NCBI GenBank assembly: GCA_003427395.1
Contig: BFEA01000255.1
Span: 1,264,104 to 1,324,894, forward strand
Direction: 5' to 3'
Source of the DNA: Chara braunii
Taxonomy: Eukaryota > Streptophyta > Charophyceae > Charales > Characeae
Length of the DNA stretch: 60,791 nt
In this document: positions 10,791 to 24,820 of the stretch, piece after piece
Position numbering within the stretch: position 1 is the stretch's first letter
How the letters are laid out: each line of letters begins with the position of its first letter
The notes under the pieces: model-generated
The model's input: only the letters and a program-made list of their open reading frames with translations
What the model was told of the DNA's origin: nothing
Database searches by the model: none
Position numbers and translations under genes: made by a program

Positions 10791-11464
10791 GTCACCGCAA
10801 CGGACTATTTCTTGGAGATTGTGACGATCTTATAAATTTACGACGTAAAGAGGCAAACGCCATCTGTCGTGGCGTGCTGAGTACTGTTGAACCTTGCCAC
10901 GATGCCTTGTTACTGCAGATTCGGTGCGTTTATGCCTAACAAGGTATTGTAGCGACGCCTTGTTACTGCAGGTTCGGAGCGTTTATGTCCATATTTGAAT
11001 AGAGTACAAGCGGTGTGATTTATTAAAATGCGGTGTTTATAGGTTGTGCAACGACGACTTCATCAAAGGGAATGACATTGCGACACGAAGGCGTGGTCAG
11101 ACTCCGCAAGGGAGTCATTGTTGCGGCTTAGAGGTTAGTCAGAGAACCACTACTTGATGTTCTGACCACGGTTAGAGTCTCTCTTACGCAAGTCTAAGTG
11201 CACCTTCCTTAGATCTGAGCGACTTTATATTTATTCTCCTGCCCTCTCAATCTAAATCTAGTCATTTACGAGAGGAAGGCGGCAGGCGGGATTTAAATTC
11301 CGTAGGAACACAATAACACCTTGTGGGAGGTCTACCCACTAATGGCGGAATCTCTGTCGGAACCTAGGCGAGGTTCTGAAGACAAATAATTGACAGATAC
11401 TTTTATTTCCTCGTATAAACCCTCTATGCCTTTATCATTACATCTTTTGCCTAAAATAAAATTT

Positions 11465-11745
11465 ATGATCATTGATTGCGATGATGTGAATGGGTATGGG
11501 CGTGATGTCGTATCGACTGATCCGGGCGTTTTGCTTCAATTATCTAAAAGCTTGAATGAGTCTGGGCATGATGTTGCATCGATGGATCTGGACGTTTTGT
11601 ATTGATTACCTGAAAGCTCGAATGGACTTTGGCATGATGTTGTATCGACTAATCAAGATGCTTTGCTTTGATTGCTTGAAGTCGAATGGGCTTGGACATA
11701 ATGTCACATCGACTGATTAGAGTGGTTTGCAATCATGGTACAATT
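11465..11745 (+). repeat. 66-bp-family minisatellite, about four units (LTR A)
   Basis: Units of about 65-70 bp containing CGACTGATCCGGGCGTTTTG and TCTGGGCATGATGT. These align with the 66-bp unit amplified to 18 copies at 33518-34727 in LTR C, so both arose from one ancestral LTR segment. Confidence 0.7.
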
Positions 11746-11989
11746 GATTTGCTTGCAAGTTCTACTCTTGTGTATGCCTACTAAACCCTGTTTTTACGTC
11801 TCTCAAGCCTTATTGATACGCATGCATATGCTTCTATAATTCCTGTTTTTTTTTTTTAGGATTCAAATTAGATTAAGTACAGGAAACGCATGCGTGAAAC
11901 TTACAAATTTGTGTTGTTTGTTTGGATTGAAACTAAGGGATGAAAATGAGGACGGTGGGAGGAAGGTGGTACTGTATGCGTTTGACCGG

Positions 11990-12790
11990 CTCGATCAAAG
12001 ATTTTACATTGTTTCTAATTAGAATAACCCAATGTTATGTTTGTTTTTTTTGTGAAGGACTAAGCATTGTTCCTAAGATTAATAACTAAGTTCTTGTGTT
12101 TCTTTAATTTGTTTTTTCCACAACTAGATGTTTTTTCTAAGTTGAATGGTCTGGTTGTTGTTTCCTTAAGTTTTTCACTTCTTAAACTTTAGAGTCGGAC
12201 ATTGTTTTTAAGATGAATGGTCTGGTTGTGTTTTTATTTTTAGGTAGTCTCTGAACAGGCTATGAGCATTGTTTCTAAGGAGAATAACCCAGGGTACTCT
12301 GTTTTTTCTGCACTGAAAGAACAGTTGAGTATTGTCTGAATTTGTTTATAAGTTGAATGACTTAGTCTAAAAAGTCGAGCATACAACAAGGAACCTAAAA
12401 ATAGTTCTCTCTATATTATATGTTATATATCTTAGATAAACAAGCTAGTCGGACATAGTTTACAAGTTGAATGGTATGACTATAACCTTATTATAAATAA
12501 GAGAGTATAAGTAAGAGTTATAACTGAAGGTAACATGGACTGACTGAGCATTTTTTATAAGATGAATAGCTCGACCTTACGCCTACTTTGAACATTAAGC
12601 TAAAATATATTTATAAAACTTAACTATTAAATAGTCTAAAAAATGCCTATATATTATTTTAAAGATGAATGGTCTAGTCACATGTCGAATGAAGAGAGAA
12701 GTAGTTGTGTAACCTGTTTGTATATAACTAAGGCAAAGAGTTATACATTATTTATAAGATGAATGACATAACTCAATACCCTATGTAAGA
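11990..12790 (+). repeat. Class I hairpin array in LTR A
   Basis: Dispersed units with loop core like CATTGTTTCTAAGATGAATGG, flanked by variable short complementary stems, e.g. TCGGAC/GTCTGG near 12195-12225 and AGTTAT/ATAACT near 12738-12770. Decayed relative to the arrays in B and D. Confidence 0.6.
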
Positions 12791-13009
12791 TGGGATAAAC
12801 GGTTAATCATCTGAAGGTTCAACCAGCTACTTGCATGAAAGACAACTTGGGATTAGTGAGAGATTTACTTTGGTTGCATGTGTCTGCTTGATTGTGAGTA
12901 TAGTCTGAGTTGTCTTTCGATAGGTAGTAGCTTTAGATGTTCGTCATGTGCTGAAGCCATAAGAGTCAATTTTTTTCCTTTCAAAGTTTAGTTGTTCTAC
13001 CGTATCTAT

Positions 13010-13445
13010 CTTTGTATAAATTTTCGAAATGCATTTTCGTTAGGGACAATGCTACCAAAATTGATGTAAATTCATGGAGTTAGTCAAATTTTATTCTTGC
13101 AAAAGTCAACTTTTGTTTTAACTAGATATTTCATTTAGTAAATATCTTAGAAACCTTCTTCGTTGGAGGAAGTGTTGCAAAAAAAAAAACTAAATCAGAG
13201 AGCTAAACAAAGTTTAATTTGAAAAATTTTAATTATTTTTAAGACTCATATTTAACTTTGTATGAATTTAAATTTCTACAAATATAAATAGTTAATTAAA
13301 ATTGGTTTTTGAAAAACCTTAAATTTTGTCTTCAAATCATATCTGAGCTAGTATAAATCTTGAAAGTTTGCTTTTCCAAGGAAGTGTTGTCCACATTTTT
13401 ACTAAATTATTATAAATGTTTATAAACTTTTAACTTTGCACTATT
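13010..13445 (+). repeat. Class III LTR units (copy A)
   Basis: Degenerate ~125-bp units (ATAAATTTTCGAAATGCATTT, GGAGTTAGTCAAATTTT, GGAAGTGTTG) equivalent to the UACG-hairpin units in B, C, D and E. Confidence 0.55.
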
Positions 13446-15241
13446 AGAGATAAATTTGAGACTTAGTTTTGTGAGGACTGGGTATGATACGAAATGGGGT
13501 TTTTATTCTCTATTCACTTAAGCACAACTTTGAAAACTGACCCGTGTTGTGTAACATGTTTTCGCAATTCATTTTTGATTCAATACCTGACAAGTTTAGC
13601 CTGATCCTACGAGGATCATCTTCTGTTATCACTTGTAACATGTTGATTGCCGATCCGGCGGTTTCTAACTTAACTCTAAATCGTTCTAGCTACTAGACCT
13701 AAGGCTTTAACCCCTGTGGGTTAAAATGTTTCTTTGGGGTTTTGGGCCTTTATTAAATGACAATTTAAAAAAGATTGAGTGTTTTCTTTTAAAAGGTTGG
13801 ACAAAGGTTGAGGCTTGTGTAAATAAGGCAACGGATTTGAGTGCAGAGAGTAGTTGAAGTCGACCCCGTATAGTGTGTGGTTTGTCGATGTGGAATCTGC
13901 GAACTAACCAATAATAAATAAGAAAAAAAAACAACAAGAAAGAAATTATACTCAAATAAAACAATTTTGTCCATTGGACCCTTTGTGTTTTGTAACAGCT
14001 AGGACTAACAAAACACCAAATTTGATAATGGAAAAAAAGAAAACAAAAAAAAGGGCGAAACTTAGAGAAATTTGCATATATGTTTTCAAAGCTTTAGTCA
14101 TTTGTGTGCAAATAAATGATGGTTTTTTATTGCATGTATGTTTTGTGATTTGAATTCAAAATTTGACTTGTGCGTAGTCATTTCTATATTTTGAAATAAG
14201 TTGCACTTTGATTGTGAGAGTGATCGCCTCCAGTCTTATAACCTCATTATATTTATATTTTTGGTATTCTCGCAGCCTGCTTTGACCGTGCGTAAGGATC
14301 GAACGCATTTTAGTCGAGAAAAAATAATAGATCCTTTTTTGTTTGATCCTCTTTTTGTCTGCTTATGATAATTTTATAGTTGGACGTTGAGGTCTATGGC
14401 AACTGTCAAAGTCAGCCCTCTTGACCTTGTTTCAAGCCTCCAAAGATGGAGGCCGGTTCCTAAAGTCAGAGGCGTTTGACCACTACAAAAAGTCGAAGCC
14501 CGCCTACAACTCCTCCGCGCAGGGTGCACAATAGGGTAGGTCTCGCAATCGCATTCGCGATTGTCTAGCGTCAAAAGATTAACCTCTCAGGACGCGTAAC
14601 AACCGACACTTGAGTGGTAGGCGATATATCTGCGAGGTTATGGGTACCACATAGTACATCGTCGGGTACCATATAGTACGCCGTCCTTGCGACAACTTGC
14701 ACATTTATGCATTGCTAGTCGATATGGCAAACCCTACGTCGCCTCGACAGATATTCTGAGTCTCACGCCCGACGTCCGCATATCCTGTTGCCAAAAGGTT
14801 ATAGGTCGGATGTGGAAAGGGGATTAGGCATGATTTATGTGTGAAACTTGGTTTTATCTTTGTGAAGTGTATCCCTTGGTTAGATGGACTGTCCTAGTCG
14901 AGTGACACGGAGCCTCGATTGGGAGGTGTTCGATCGTGCTTACCCCCTATGGTACATCGAACGAGAAACTCCCTCAGCTAGGCCACCTCTGCGATTGCAC
15001 TCGAGTAGCTTTCACAGGTGGTTCGATAGCTCGACGAGGGTACACCTGTTTAAGGGGGGTGACAACCCCTTGGGGCAGACGTAAGTTGTTCTTCACACGA
15101 CCTCTACCTTGTCGTAGGGGTTCGTGAGAGGTACGACAAACGCACTTGGCCTGAGCGACGAAAACTTTCTTGCGAAAAAGTCCTGCAAAATTTTGTGTGA
15201 CGTGGTCGGAAGAGTCCCCCTTGGGACCGATGCGCACGACA

Positions 15242-18200
15242 ACAACCTTCTCTGCACGAGTGTGATCGCCCTTGTTACTATTACAAGCTCGTCACTATTG
15301 TGTTCCAGTCGTTGTTATCCTTTCCCATGTGTGATTGTACTCAATGAGGAGAGTGATCACACAAACGGTCGAGTTATCCTGCTGTCATAATTTAAGTCAC
15401 TATCTAAGTCTAAGTTTTATTGCCTCCTCATACAGTATGATGTTATGATTGCCATTTCATATCTTGTGTTTACCCTACAGATATAGTTACATGACAACGC
15501 AGAGGACGACGATGAAGTGGACAATGATCACGAAGAATCAACCCAAAGCGGTCGAAAGGAAGAAGGGAGTAGCGTGAACAAGGAAAAAAAGAGGTTGAGA
15601 AAAAACGCAAGGAGTAGCAAGTGGTTGAGGTAGGGAGAAAAGCATGATAAACAGTTAGCATGCAAGGAGACATCAGTTGAAGGACATAAGCAAACAATGT
15701 ATGACAAAAGTCGAAATACCACGCAAATGCATACAAAGTATTGTTCAACGTGATACATTGCCATCCACAATTCTTAGTGTGAAAAGTCGTGAACTAAAAA
15801 CGTTTTTTGACAATAACAATGACTAACCAAGTGTATGTTGGAGCTTATGTATGTATGAAAGTGTGTGTATGAGTGAGAAAATTTGACTTTCGACTTGTAT
15901 TTGTTATTCACTTTGCTGGTCACAAGATTGTAATAGGAGGGAAATATATAAAAAAAGAGTAAAAAAAATGGGTGCTTTGACAGGATGATATGCCCGACGA
16001 ATGTGATTTTTTAGAAAAAAAAAGAAGAAAATGTTCAAGTTTTTTGCGAAAGCGTTTCTGCACTTGGCAGCGAGACACGCAACATTCCACCCTTCAAGAA
16101 AAAAGTCTTGAATTCGTTGCCCTTAAGGGACAAAACTTATCGGGAGTAGTTTTCAAGTAAGGATTCATAAAGTATTTAGAGGAGATTGATGTGAGTTGTG
16201 AGTTTGTAGAGTGCAGTCGAAGGATGACAACGGTCCGTGGCGAGTTCACTTGGGAGTTGAGGCGTTGTTTGTGGGCAGAGAAGAGTCCCTCACTTGTGCG
16301 TTGCACGCAGTCGGATCATAACAGACTGCTCGAAGCAAATTTTGTGCGTAAATGAACACGAACAAGACATAGTGAAGGAAGAGCGTCAAGCCATGGCGAA
16401 CATTAACTTTCAAGAGGGTTGTCACAAAGGTGTTTAAAATCAAAAGGGATGACGAAAACTATAACATTACCTTCCATGTTTGCCGAACTCGTGATTCACA
16501 CATAAATAAAACAGACAAAGAAAAAAACAAAGTGTTTGATCAATTACTGAAAATGGCCGCTATAAAGAATAACATAGTGAACGCAACACGAAACTGCGGC
16601 ATAATCATAACTTCTTGCCTTTTCAAGTTCGATCGTGATACATGTGTGGCGGATGTGGTAGCATAGTACTTCAATGCAGGGAAAAGAAAGAGAGAGAGAC
16701 GAGTGCACTCAACTAGACGAGCAATACAGAATATGATATATAATTCGAAGTCATAGCCCCACGGATACAACCACAAAGTTTCTTCATATAACCTTGAAAG
16801 GAGAGCAGTAACACTCGCGTTATTTCGACAGAGGCGACATGAGTGAAAATTTGATGGGACTGCGTGTCTGTAACTCTTGTCACAACAAGATGAACTTTGA
16901 GAGAGAGAAAAAAAAAAAAAAAAAAAACTTCAAATTGTGGAGAAGAGGTACGGAGAAAGATTCATAATGTTTTTTCAATAATAATCGGAGTTCATAGTAG
17001 CGGGAGTATAGCATAGTCTCGTGCGAAGAAAGTGCCTTAGTGTGGGTAAAGGACAAAAAGTTGAGTATTGGTGCCACATTCTTACAACAACGATGTCTTA
17101 TATAGCCCTCAGTACAAAACCATGTGTAAGGAAGAGACTGTAACATTACCTGAAGGGAAACAGACTGGACGTTATTCTTCTGGAAAGAGAGAGATTATAA
17201 AAAAACGAGAGAAAATACTTTCTTTATGTATTGTTTTGGACTGGGGTGACCTTTTCCTTTTTGCTCAATATATGTGTTTTCCCTTTTCACAGGTATGCAA
17301 TTAATGCGTGTGATATAACATTTTATGTAGAGAAGTGTTTGAAAGCATGTAGATTTTTTGCGATTCGATTTGCAATTAGTATTATGCATGTGAGCATGAC
17401 AACCTGCTGCCAACAAAACCTTCAAGCTCATCTCACCCTTTTTCTCGATGTCTTAATTTGACTTGCACTAAGCATCGCTATGAGACGTGACAATGAAGAA
17501 GAAAAAATAAAGGAATATGGAGTGTGTTATTTGTTTATTTTATAATTGAATGAATCTACAATCGGGATTGACGGCTCTTATTCGGTCCATGAATTCACTC
17601 TCAGGGTGAGGGCAAGTGATCGTTGTCATCAGCAACGAACTGCCACGAAGGTCAAAGGACTTGTTTTTTAACTGTTCTATATAACGAAGATAAACCCGTC
17701 GTGATACACATTGGCGGACGCTAGAGTGTCGCACGAGATCCTTAAACCCACAAAGGGTCATACAGAGCAACCAACGACATATTGTGAATACATAAAAAAT
17801 GCAAGTATGATCAAGATAGTCGAGCTAGTCATAAAAATGATTGCATTTTTTTATAGTGATATTATTAAATCCAATCATTTTTGCCACTTTTTTTTTTCCC
17901 CACACCCGTTCCGAGCTCCTCATCTAAGAGTATTAATTCATCGATTTCTGTTGCACAAACTTTTTGTGTCAACATCGTTTTTCTTGGTTTGTTTGAACTG
18001 AATATCTAACTTGGTTTGTAGTTTTGCCCTTGATTTGTCTCTCTTACAAATGCAAAAAAATTATATATAATCAATAACAATTTTTTTTATAAATAAAAAA
18101 AATTCCATAATAAAAAACATTCCAAGATTAAAATTATCATTCCACTTTTAAAATGTTTTGTCTTACATTGAAACTTTAATTTCAAAATCAAGGTATCCAT

Positions 18201-19422
18201 TTTAGTTTGACCTGCATGCTCGAGATCAAATGAAAGTCTGAATGAGTTTATAAAATATTGTAAATAAACTATTAATGTCTATCATTATATTATTATGATT
18301 TTTAGTAAAAAATGAGTTAATCCAATATAAACTAGAAAATTTTTGTCGTAGTACAATGAAAGTTTAATTGAGATATTTCATAAACTTGTCCAGACTTTCA
18401 TTTTATTTTTTTAACAAATCGCTGAAGTTGAAATAAAACTCCCTTTTAGACGAAAACTTATCAAATAAAGACGAAATTTGTAAAATTTGAGAAAATAATT
18501 ATACTATGGAATGATAATTGTGAAATATGAACTTGTAAAAACATATATATATCTATATATATATTCTTATCTTTGATTTCTTGTGGGAATCTCTATGTTG
18601 ATAGACTACGTCGCACGTGTCAAACAGTAGAATCTGTATATAAATTGTCACCTTAAGGAAAAATTATCATTATTTTTGAAAAATAAAACGTTTACTGGAT
18701 CCATAAAGTAGCATACTGGTCCAGATTGCAAACATGATATCAACGTTTCAGCATCATGCATTATGCCTCCATGATGATGATTCGTTTGCGCCCATAAGTC
18801 ATAATGTTGTATCATTTTCAATATAAAAAAAAAAAGAATTACGGTTGTTAAGTGAAAAATAACGATAACTTAAAATTTTGATTTGCCATCGAATCCAATG
18901 AATGAATAAAAAACACGATACCTAAAACATCTAATATCTATTCACTATACAACAAAAATTCAATAAAACAACTTCTAAGTAAATAAATTAGCGGTTGCAT
19001 TATTGTATCAAACTCCCTGTTATTAATTAATAGCTAATTATTCGATTAAATAAAAATCAGTATTTTACACTCCCCTCTCTCTCTCATATACATAAGAAGA
19101 AAAGTAGTAGAGACGATGTCGTTGGCTACTTATTCGTTATGACCTTTATCTCGAAGGCCGGCAACACCAACACCATGATTTATAGAATGTAATTGATTTA
19201 CAACAAGTTAGAAAATTAATGGCTTAACACTTTCATCATTTTATACCTGCATAATGTATACATATAGGTGTATAACATGTGTCTAACTTGCATTGTTTGC
19301 ATCATATAGACACATTATGACCAAGAAGTTATTGCAGTCATAGTCCCTGGAAACAAAAAACATATTGCATCCCAACATTTCTTATTTGTACCATATGGAG
19401 ATTTGCACTACCTTACCAATGA

Positions 19423-19425
<3 letters not shown>
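15242..19425. other. AT-rich intergenic stretch without recognised genes
   Basis: About 4.2 kb with only short reading frames (all under 100 codons) lacking recognisable domains, plus A- and T-runs. A poly-A/T-rich tract lies near 16910-16927. I see no tRNA, splice-supported exon or transposon protein. Regulatory content cannot be judged. Confidence 0.6.
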
Positions 19426-19506
<81 letters not shown>

Positions 19507-19511
19507 CCCCC
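19426..19511. repeat. (TC)n microsatellite with C-run
   Basis: About 39 TC units followed by eight or nine C. The stretch 19512-19959 contains nothing recognised. Confidence 0.95.
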
Positions 19512-19959
19512 CGCGAGTGCGCACGTAAGATAATTGTCATCCAATGCCATTGGATCAGTTTGTTTTGTATGTTATTGACAATTTATGAGTCATTGTGTGT
19601 GAGGCTTTAATGTAAACATGCTGCTACAAATACTAATCGTAAATTGGGCAGCCAGCCGCCGAAATCTTGAGCATAAAGAAAACCTTGAGATACACTCTTG
19701 ACTAATATATCCCATGAAATTTTCCGAATTGTATAGCGAAGCTTATTTCCAAAAGGTTAGCGAATTCACTAAACACTTTAGTGAATATAAGGTTAGTGTT
19801 ATTTAAGACAACATATGTCTTTACAAATTCATAGTTTATCAACCACGAGAACTCCTTTTTGAAAGAACTACAAATTATTAGCCATACACGAAGACATAAA
19901 ACGAAATTTATAACTTTAGGCGATATATAACCACCTAAAACGTCTAAGTAAAATCCAAA

Positions 19960-22021
19960 AAATCTTGAAGTGCCTTCGGGATTTCGTTGCGGAAAACGTT
20001 CTTCCAGATTTTCGGATTTAACTTTTTTTTTTGTGTGGCTAGATTCCGAAGTGCATTCCGGATTTCGTTAGTGAAAACCCACTCCGGGATTTCGGATATA
20101 ACTTAGTGGTATTTCTTTGTGTGGTTATATTTTAAAGTACATTTGAGATTTCGTTATCGAAAACGCTCTTTGAGATTTTCGGAACTTTGTTTTTTGTGTG
20201 GTTATATCCCGAAGTGTGTTCGGGATTTCATTACCGAAAACGCAATTTGGGATTTTCGGATTTAACTTAGTTGTATTTTTTGTGCGCTTATATCCCGAAA
20301 TGCGTTTGAGATTTCGTTACCAAAAACACACTTCGAGATTTTTAGATTTGACTTTGGTTTTTTAAATATGTATGATTATATCTCGAAGTGCGTTCGTGAT
20401 TTTATCATCGAAAACGCACTTCGAGATTTTCGAATTCAACTTCGTTATATATGGTTTTGGTGATTATATCCCGAAGTGCGTTTGGGATTTTGTTATACAA
20501 AACACACTTCAAGATTTTTCAATTTAACGTTTTTCTTGTGTATGTGGTTTATCCGGAACTGCATTTGGGATTTCGTTACCGACAACCCACTTCGAGATTT
20601 CGTTACTGAAAACGCACTTAGGAATTTTCAGATTTAACTTAGGTTTTTTTTTTTATATTCAGAAATGCGTTCGAGATTTCGTCACCGAAAACATGTTTTA
20701 AGATTTTTGAATGTAACTTTGTCATATATATATATTTTGGTCATATTCCGAAGTGCGTTCGGGATTTGATTACTGAAAACGCACTTCAAAATTTTCAGGT
20801 TTTAAGTTTTTTTTTTTTGTTATATCCTGAAGTGCATTAAGGAATTCGTAACTGAAAACCCACTTCGAGAGTTCGTTACTGAAAATGCACTTCGGGATTT
20901 TTCGATTTAACTTATTATTTTTATTTTTTATATTTCGAAGTGCGTTCGGGATTTCATTACAAAATATGCACTTCATGATTTCCAGATTTAACTTAGTGGT
21001 TTTTCGTTGTGTAAGTGTATAATGAAGTTTGTTCGGGATTTCTTTGTCGAAAACCTACTTCAGAATTTTAGATTTAACTCGGTCGTATATTTCTTTTTGT
21101 GGTTATATCCCAAAGTGTGTTTGAGATTTCGTCACTGAAAACACATGTAGGGATCTTCAAATTTAACTTTTTTTTTTTTAAAACTTATTTATATCCTGAA
21201 TTGTGTTCTAGATTTCGTTATCGAAAACGCTCTTCGAGATTTTCAGACTTAACTTAGTCGTATTTCTTTTTGTGCTTATATTTCAAAGTGCCATTGGGAT
21301 TTCGTTACCGAAAACGCACTTCGGGATTTTCAGAATTAACTTCATTGTTTTTTTTTTAATGTCTTGAAGTATGTTCGAGATTTCGTTATTGAAAACGCAC
21401 TTCAGGATTTTCAAATTTTCTTTAGTTTTTTTGTCTGCGTGATTATATCCAAAAGTATGTTCGGGATTTCGTTACGAAAAACGCACTTCACGATTTCTAA
21501 ATTTCTCTCTGTTATGTTTTTTGTGTGGTTATATTTTGAAGTGCGTTCGAGATTTGGTTACCGAAAACGCACGTCGGGATTCTCAGATTTGACTTAGTTT
21601 TTTTTTCATGTTTGGTTATATCCCGAAGTGTGTTCGAGATTTTGTTACCGAAAAAACACTTCGGGAATTCCAGATAATTCAGTTGTATTTCTTTGTGTGT
21701 TCATATTATGAAGTGCGTTTGAGATTTCATTCAAGTTACCAAAAACAAACTTTCCGTTTTTTGGATATAACTTACTCGTTTTTTTTCTTTTCTTAATCGT
21801 TATATTCTGAAGTGCATTCGAGATTTCATTACTGAAAACGCACTTCAGGATCTACAAATTTAAGTTAGTTTTGTTTTTTAATTTGCTTATATCCCAAATT
21901 GCATTCGGGATTTCGTTACCGAAACGCTGTTCGAGATTTTCAGATTTAACTTAGTCGTATTTCTTAATGTGCTTATATCCTGAAGTGGGTTCGGGACTTT
22001 GTTACCAAAAATGCACTTCGG
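19960..22021. repeat. Dyad satellite array, block 1 (~23 units of ~87 bp)
   Basis: Each unit reads roughly ATATCCCGAAGTGCGTT, GGGATTTCGTTACCGAA, AACGCACTTCGGGATTTTCG, GATTTAACTTAGTCGTATTT. CGAAGTGCGTT and AACGCACTTCG are inverted repeats, so every unit can fold into a long hairpin with an inner TTTCG/CGAAA stem. Units diverge but the phase is kept. The array is cut at 22021, inside the right arm of a dyad, by the LTR starting at 22022. Small reading frames here are satellite shadows. Confidence 0.92.
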
Positions 22022-23187
22022 TGTCGTACCAGATACCCTAACAGAGGTATTTGGCGTGCATTTTGGAAGTCACGCCAATGCGGCCTTATCCGAAGTTGAC
22101 GGGCGCACTTGCGAGTGATAGTTGAGTCCTTGTCTGGGTGAGCGGAGTGCGAGGTGTGTTGAGCACGGGGTGCAACCATGTGGGGCCTGGATGTGCGTGG
22201 CGTCACAGGCCGGCGGGACGCGCGCCCCCTTGCCCCATTACTTTTGTTTTGTTTCCTCGTATTTTTTTTATTTATTATTAATTTTATTTGATTTATTCCT
22301 ACTTTTTTTTATGGCTGTTTTTGACCCGGTGGCCGGGTCTGAGACCGACGTCGAGCTCCTCGACCTGGCCCGACTACTACTTTCCCGGACACGGGTGGCC
22401 GTTATAGCATTCAAGGACTTTGATCACTCCTCTTTCGACGGGCCCGCTCGGGTTCCTGAGTGTTTTTTATGTTGGCGAAATTCCTCTATCCTGTCTATCT
22501 TGAAACTTGGACCGGGGAGTTCAACGTGCATGCGAGCTGGTAGGTAATTGGCCCACAAGGTGGAAAGAAACCTGGGTGGTGGGGGCCGTTGCGGGTGTGC
22601 GGTCCTCCACCCGCCGCCTGCCATGAGTGGGTTGTGTGTGAGCATGCCTGCTGGGCCCCGTAAGATGGTGAACTTGGGCGTAGGAGACACTAGTGGGAGG
22701 CTGCCTCAGTGTAGGCCGTGCGCCAAGGCTGTCCCAACTGTTGTTCCATAGGACACCGCCCCCACTTCGATCTCCAAAGTTCTCATTTGAATATTTGCTA
22801 CCACCACCAAGATCTGTACCGGGACCTGGCCAGCCTGGGCTTATGCCGCAAGTTCAGCAACAGGCCTTGTGCCCTCCTACTCCTCACAGCGTCGGAGCAC
22901 CGACGATGGCTGAGCAATAGGTCGCACGCCTCAGCACAATCCATTTTCGTCGGTGATTGATTCAGCAGGTTAGTTGTTACCCACTCCTTAGCGGATTTCG
23001 ACTTCCAGCATCATCGTCCTGCTGTCTGTATTGAGAGGCACTGGCTTGTAGTATCTGGACTAGCGCACAGTGGCATCGGGCGGAGACAGGAAAAAAACGA
23101 ATGAATCTGGACGGGGTATGCGCCGGGGTGCATTCGAAGATGAAGACAAGGAAGAGTAGCCATGACACGCTGCAAAACACGTAGATA

Positions 23188-23740
23188 GCTCGATTCTTGA
23201 AGGAATCGGGCGAATCGGAAGACAAACTTGAGGTTTTCGACATGGGCAAACCCGTTTTTAAGGTTAAATTTAAGTTTTAGTTAGTAAGAGAGGAGGTAGA
23301 GAGAAAAAAGAGTGCGCGGAGAAGTGACAGAAACGGATATGGTACGAGACAAAAACTGATTATCGCGCTCGTTCCTTAGAGAAATCGAGCGAGAAAAGAA
23401 GCTAAATGGGGGTTTTTAGTAGTTGCGAGTCAGATCATGAGGTTAGTTTATGATGTTAGCGGATAGATTTGCAGGTACGTGAGAAATGGACTGCGTGGAG
23501 CTGTCGAGATGGAAGAGATGAGGAATAAAGATCTCACCCTAATCATGATGAAATCGGGTAAAAGACAGAGACAGTGGCTTTGGGCCATGACGACTCCGGA
23601 TCCATGGTCAGAATTAAAAAAGGACAGGCAAGGAAGGAGTTAGAAGAGAATTGTGGCACACGAAAGTGTCGAGGAACAAATATGGTGTGATCAAGAGGCG
23701 GGTATCTCCATCGATTATCAAAGCAATCAAGCGAAGGAGG
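23188..23740 (+). repeat. Class II hairpin units (~180-bp period), F part 1
   Basis: Hairpins with the plan GCTCGATTCT/GGAATCGGGC at 23188-23213, CGCTCGTT/AATCGAGCG at 23363-23393, and degenerate copies near 23545 and 23715 lie about 180 bp apart. Each is followed by a similar spacer (GGGGGTTTTTAG, GAGGTTAG). Confidence 0.65.
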
Positions 23741-24271
23741 GATTCACGATTTAGGACTACTGCTAACATGATGACGTCGATAGAATCAGGCCTCAGGTAG
23801 CGTTTTTGGTGGTACGGACATCATGGGCTGCGCGGTAAATCAACAGAGCGAGCGAGGAAAATAGCGGCATCGGGTGTGTATTTGTACGGGCTTTAAGGCT
23901 AGATTCAGAGAAATACGACTTCTCTGACTTCTAGCAGAAGATTCTTTCAATTTTTGCTCATCGTTTCGATGGAAGTAGTGAAGGAGAAACCACGAAGTTG
24001 GAGACATGGAGACTTACCTGGTTACCCAGTGTGTTGCTCGTCCTGTCGATCGAAGTAGCATGAGGCGAGTAGCAGGTTCGTGATTACCTGTGGTTGGTAC
24101 GTTGGTCATCCTGATGATGAAAGAGGCCATCTGCCATCTCGCTGCGTGCGTAGCTGGGGAACAACGTATATTTCCATATTCTACCGAAAGATTCATTCAT
24201 GGTTCGGTCGATGACAGACATAGCGGCAGTTAACGGGTGGGCCTCCACTAGGCGACAACGGGGTGTGCACG

Positions 24272-24277
<6 letters not shown>

Positions 24278-24360
<83 letters not shown>
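24278..24360. repeat. (AG)n microsatellite inside LTR F
   Basis: About 41 AG units. It produces serine-leucine or arginine-glutamate frames that are not genes. Confidence 0.95.
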
Positions 24361-24362
<2 letters not shown>

Positions 24363-24503
24363 CAAAAACTTACCTGCCGGTGATTTTTTCATGCGCACGG
24401 GTTGTGCGGCTTCATTATTTTTATAATGTAGGTCAAATTCATTATCGGGATCTTGCTGGCTGTTCTCACGGGCATAATCGTCTCTGTTTTGGCAGCAACA
24501 CGC

Positions 24504-24820
24504 TGTCGGCGCGAATACCCTTACAAGAGTATCCACCCTATTTTTTGCAAGTGACAGCAAAAGGTTTTCGGTTTGAAAGTTAGGGACGCTGTGCAACCCA
24601 CGATTGAATTTCCTTCTGTGACTAAGAATGTGAGACTGTTTGAAGGGAGTAGGAAGTGCGTGGGTACTCAAGTCTTAAGGCGCGCGTGATTTTTTCTTTT
24701 TGATATTATAAGATCGGCACAGTTGCCGACCAACCTTTGATTTTGATTTAATCAGGACTAAATAAAAATTTTTTCTTCATCCGCAAAATTGTTTACGGCG
24801 TGTATGCAACTACGGAGGTT
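24504..24820 (+). repeat. Small TGTCG-starting repeat, copy H2
   Basis: Starts TGTCGGCGCGAATACCC with an ATACCCTT/AAGAGTAT hairpin and aligns with 3872-4200 (copy H1). No clear target duplication. It interrupts the class II units of LTR F. Confidence 0.55.

Larger units (their letters stand above)
11040..15241 (+). mobile_element. Giant LTR copy A (5'-truncated, plus orientation)
   Basis: Shares with copies B, C and D, in the same order: a leader block (11090-11250, TGGTCAGACTCCGCAAGG), the GGAAGGCGGCAGGCGGGAT block (11275), four 66-bp-family units, a class I hairpin array, class III units (13.0-13.45 kb) and the conserved 3' block (14.37-15.24 kb) ending GATGCGCACGACA. No primer site follows the end at 15241, so it is a solo or broken LTR. 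The TGTCGTACC head is not present. No protein is encoded. Confidence 0.75.

Noticed and set aside
24084-24671. 195-codon frame with Ser-Leu repeats; similar at 27236-27697 and 19365-19610
   Set aside because: GA/TC and TA microsatellite translations.
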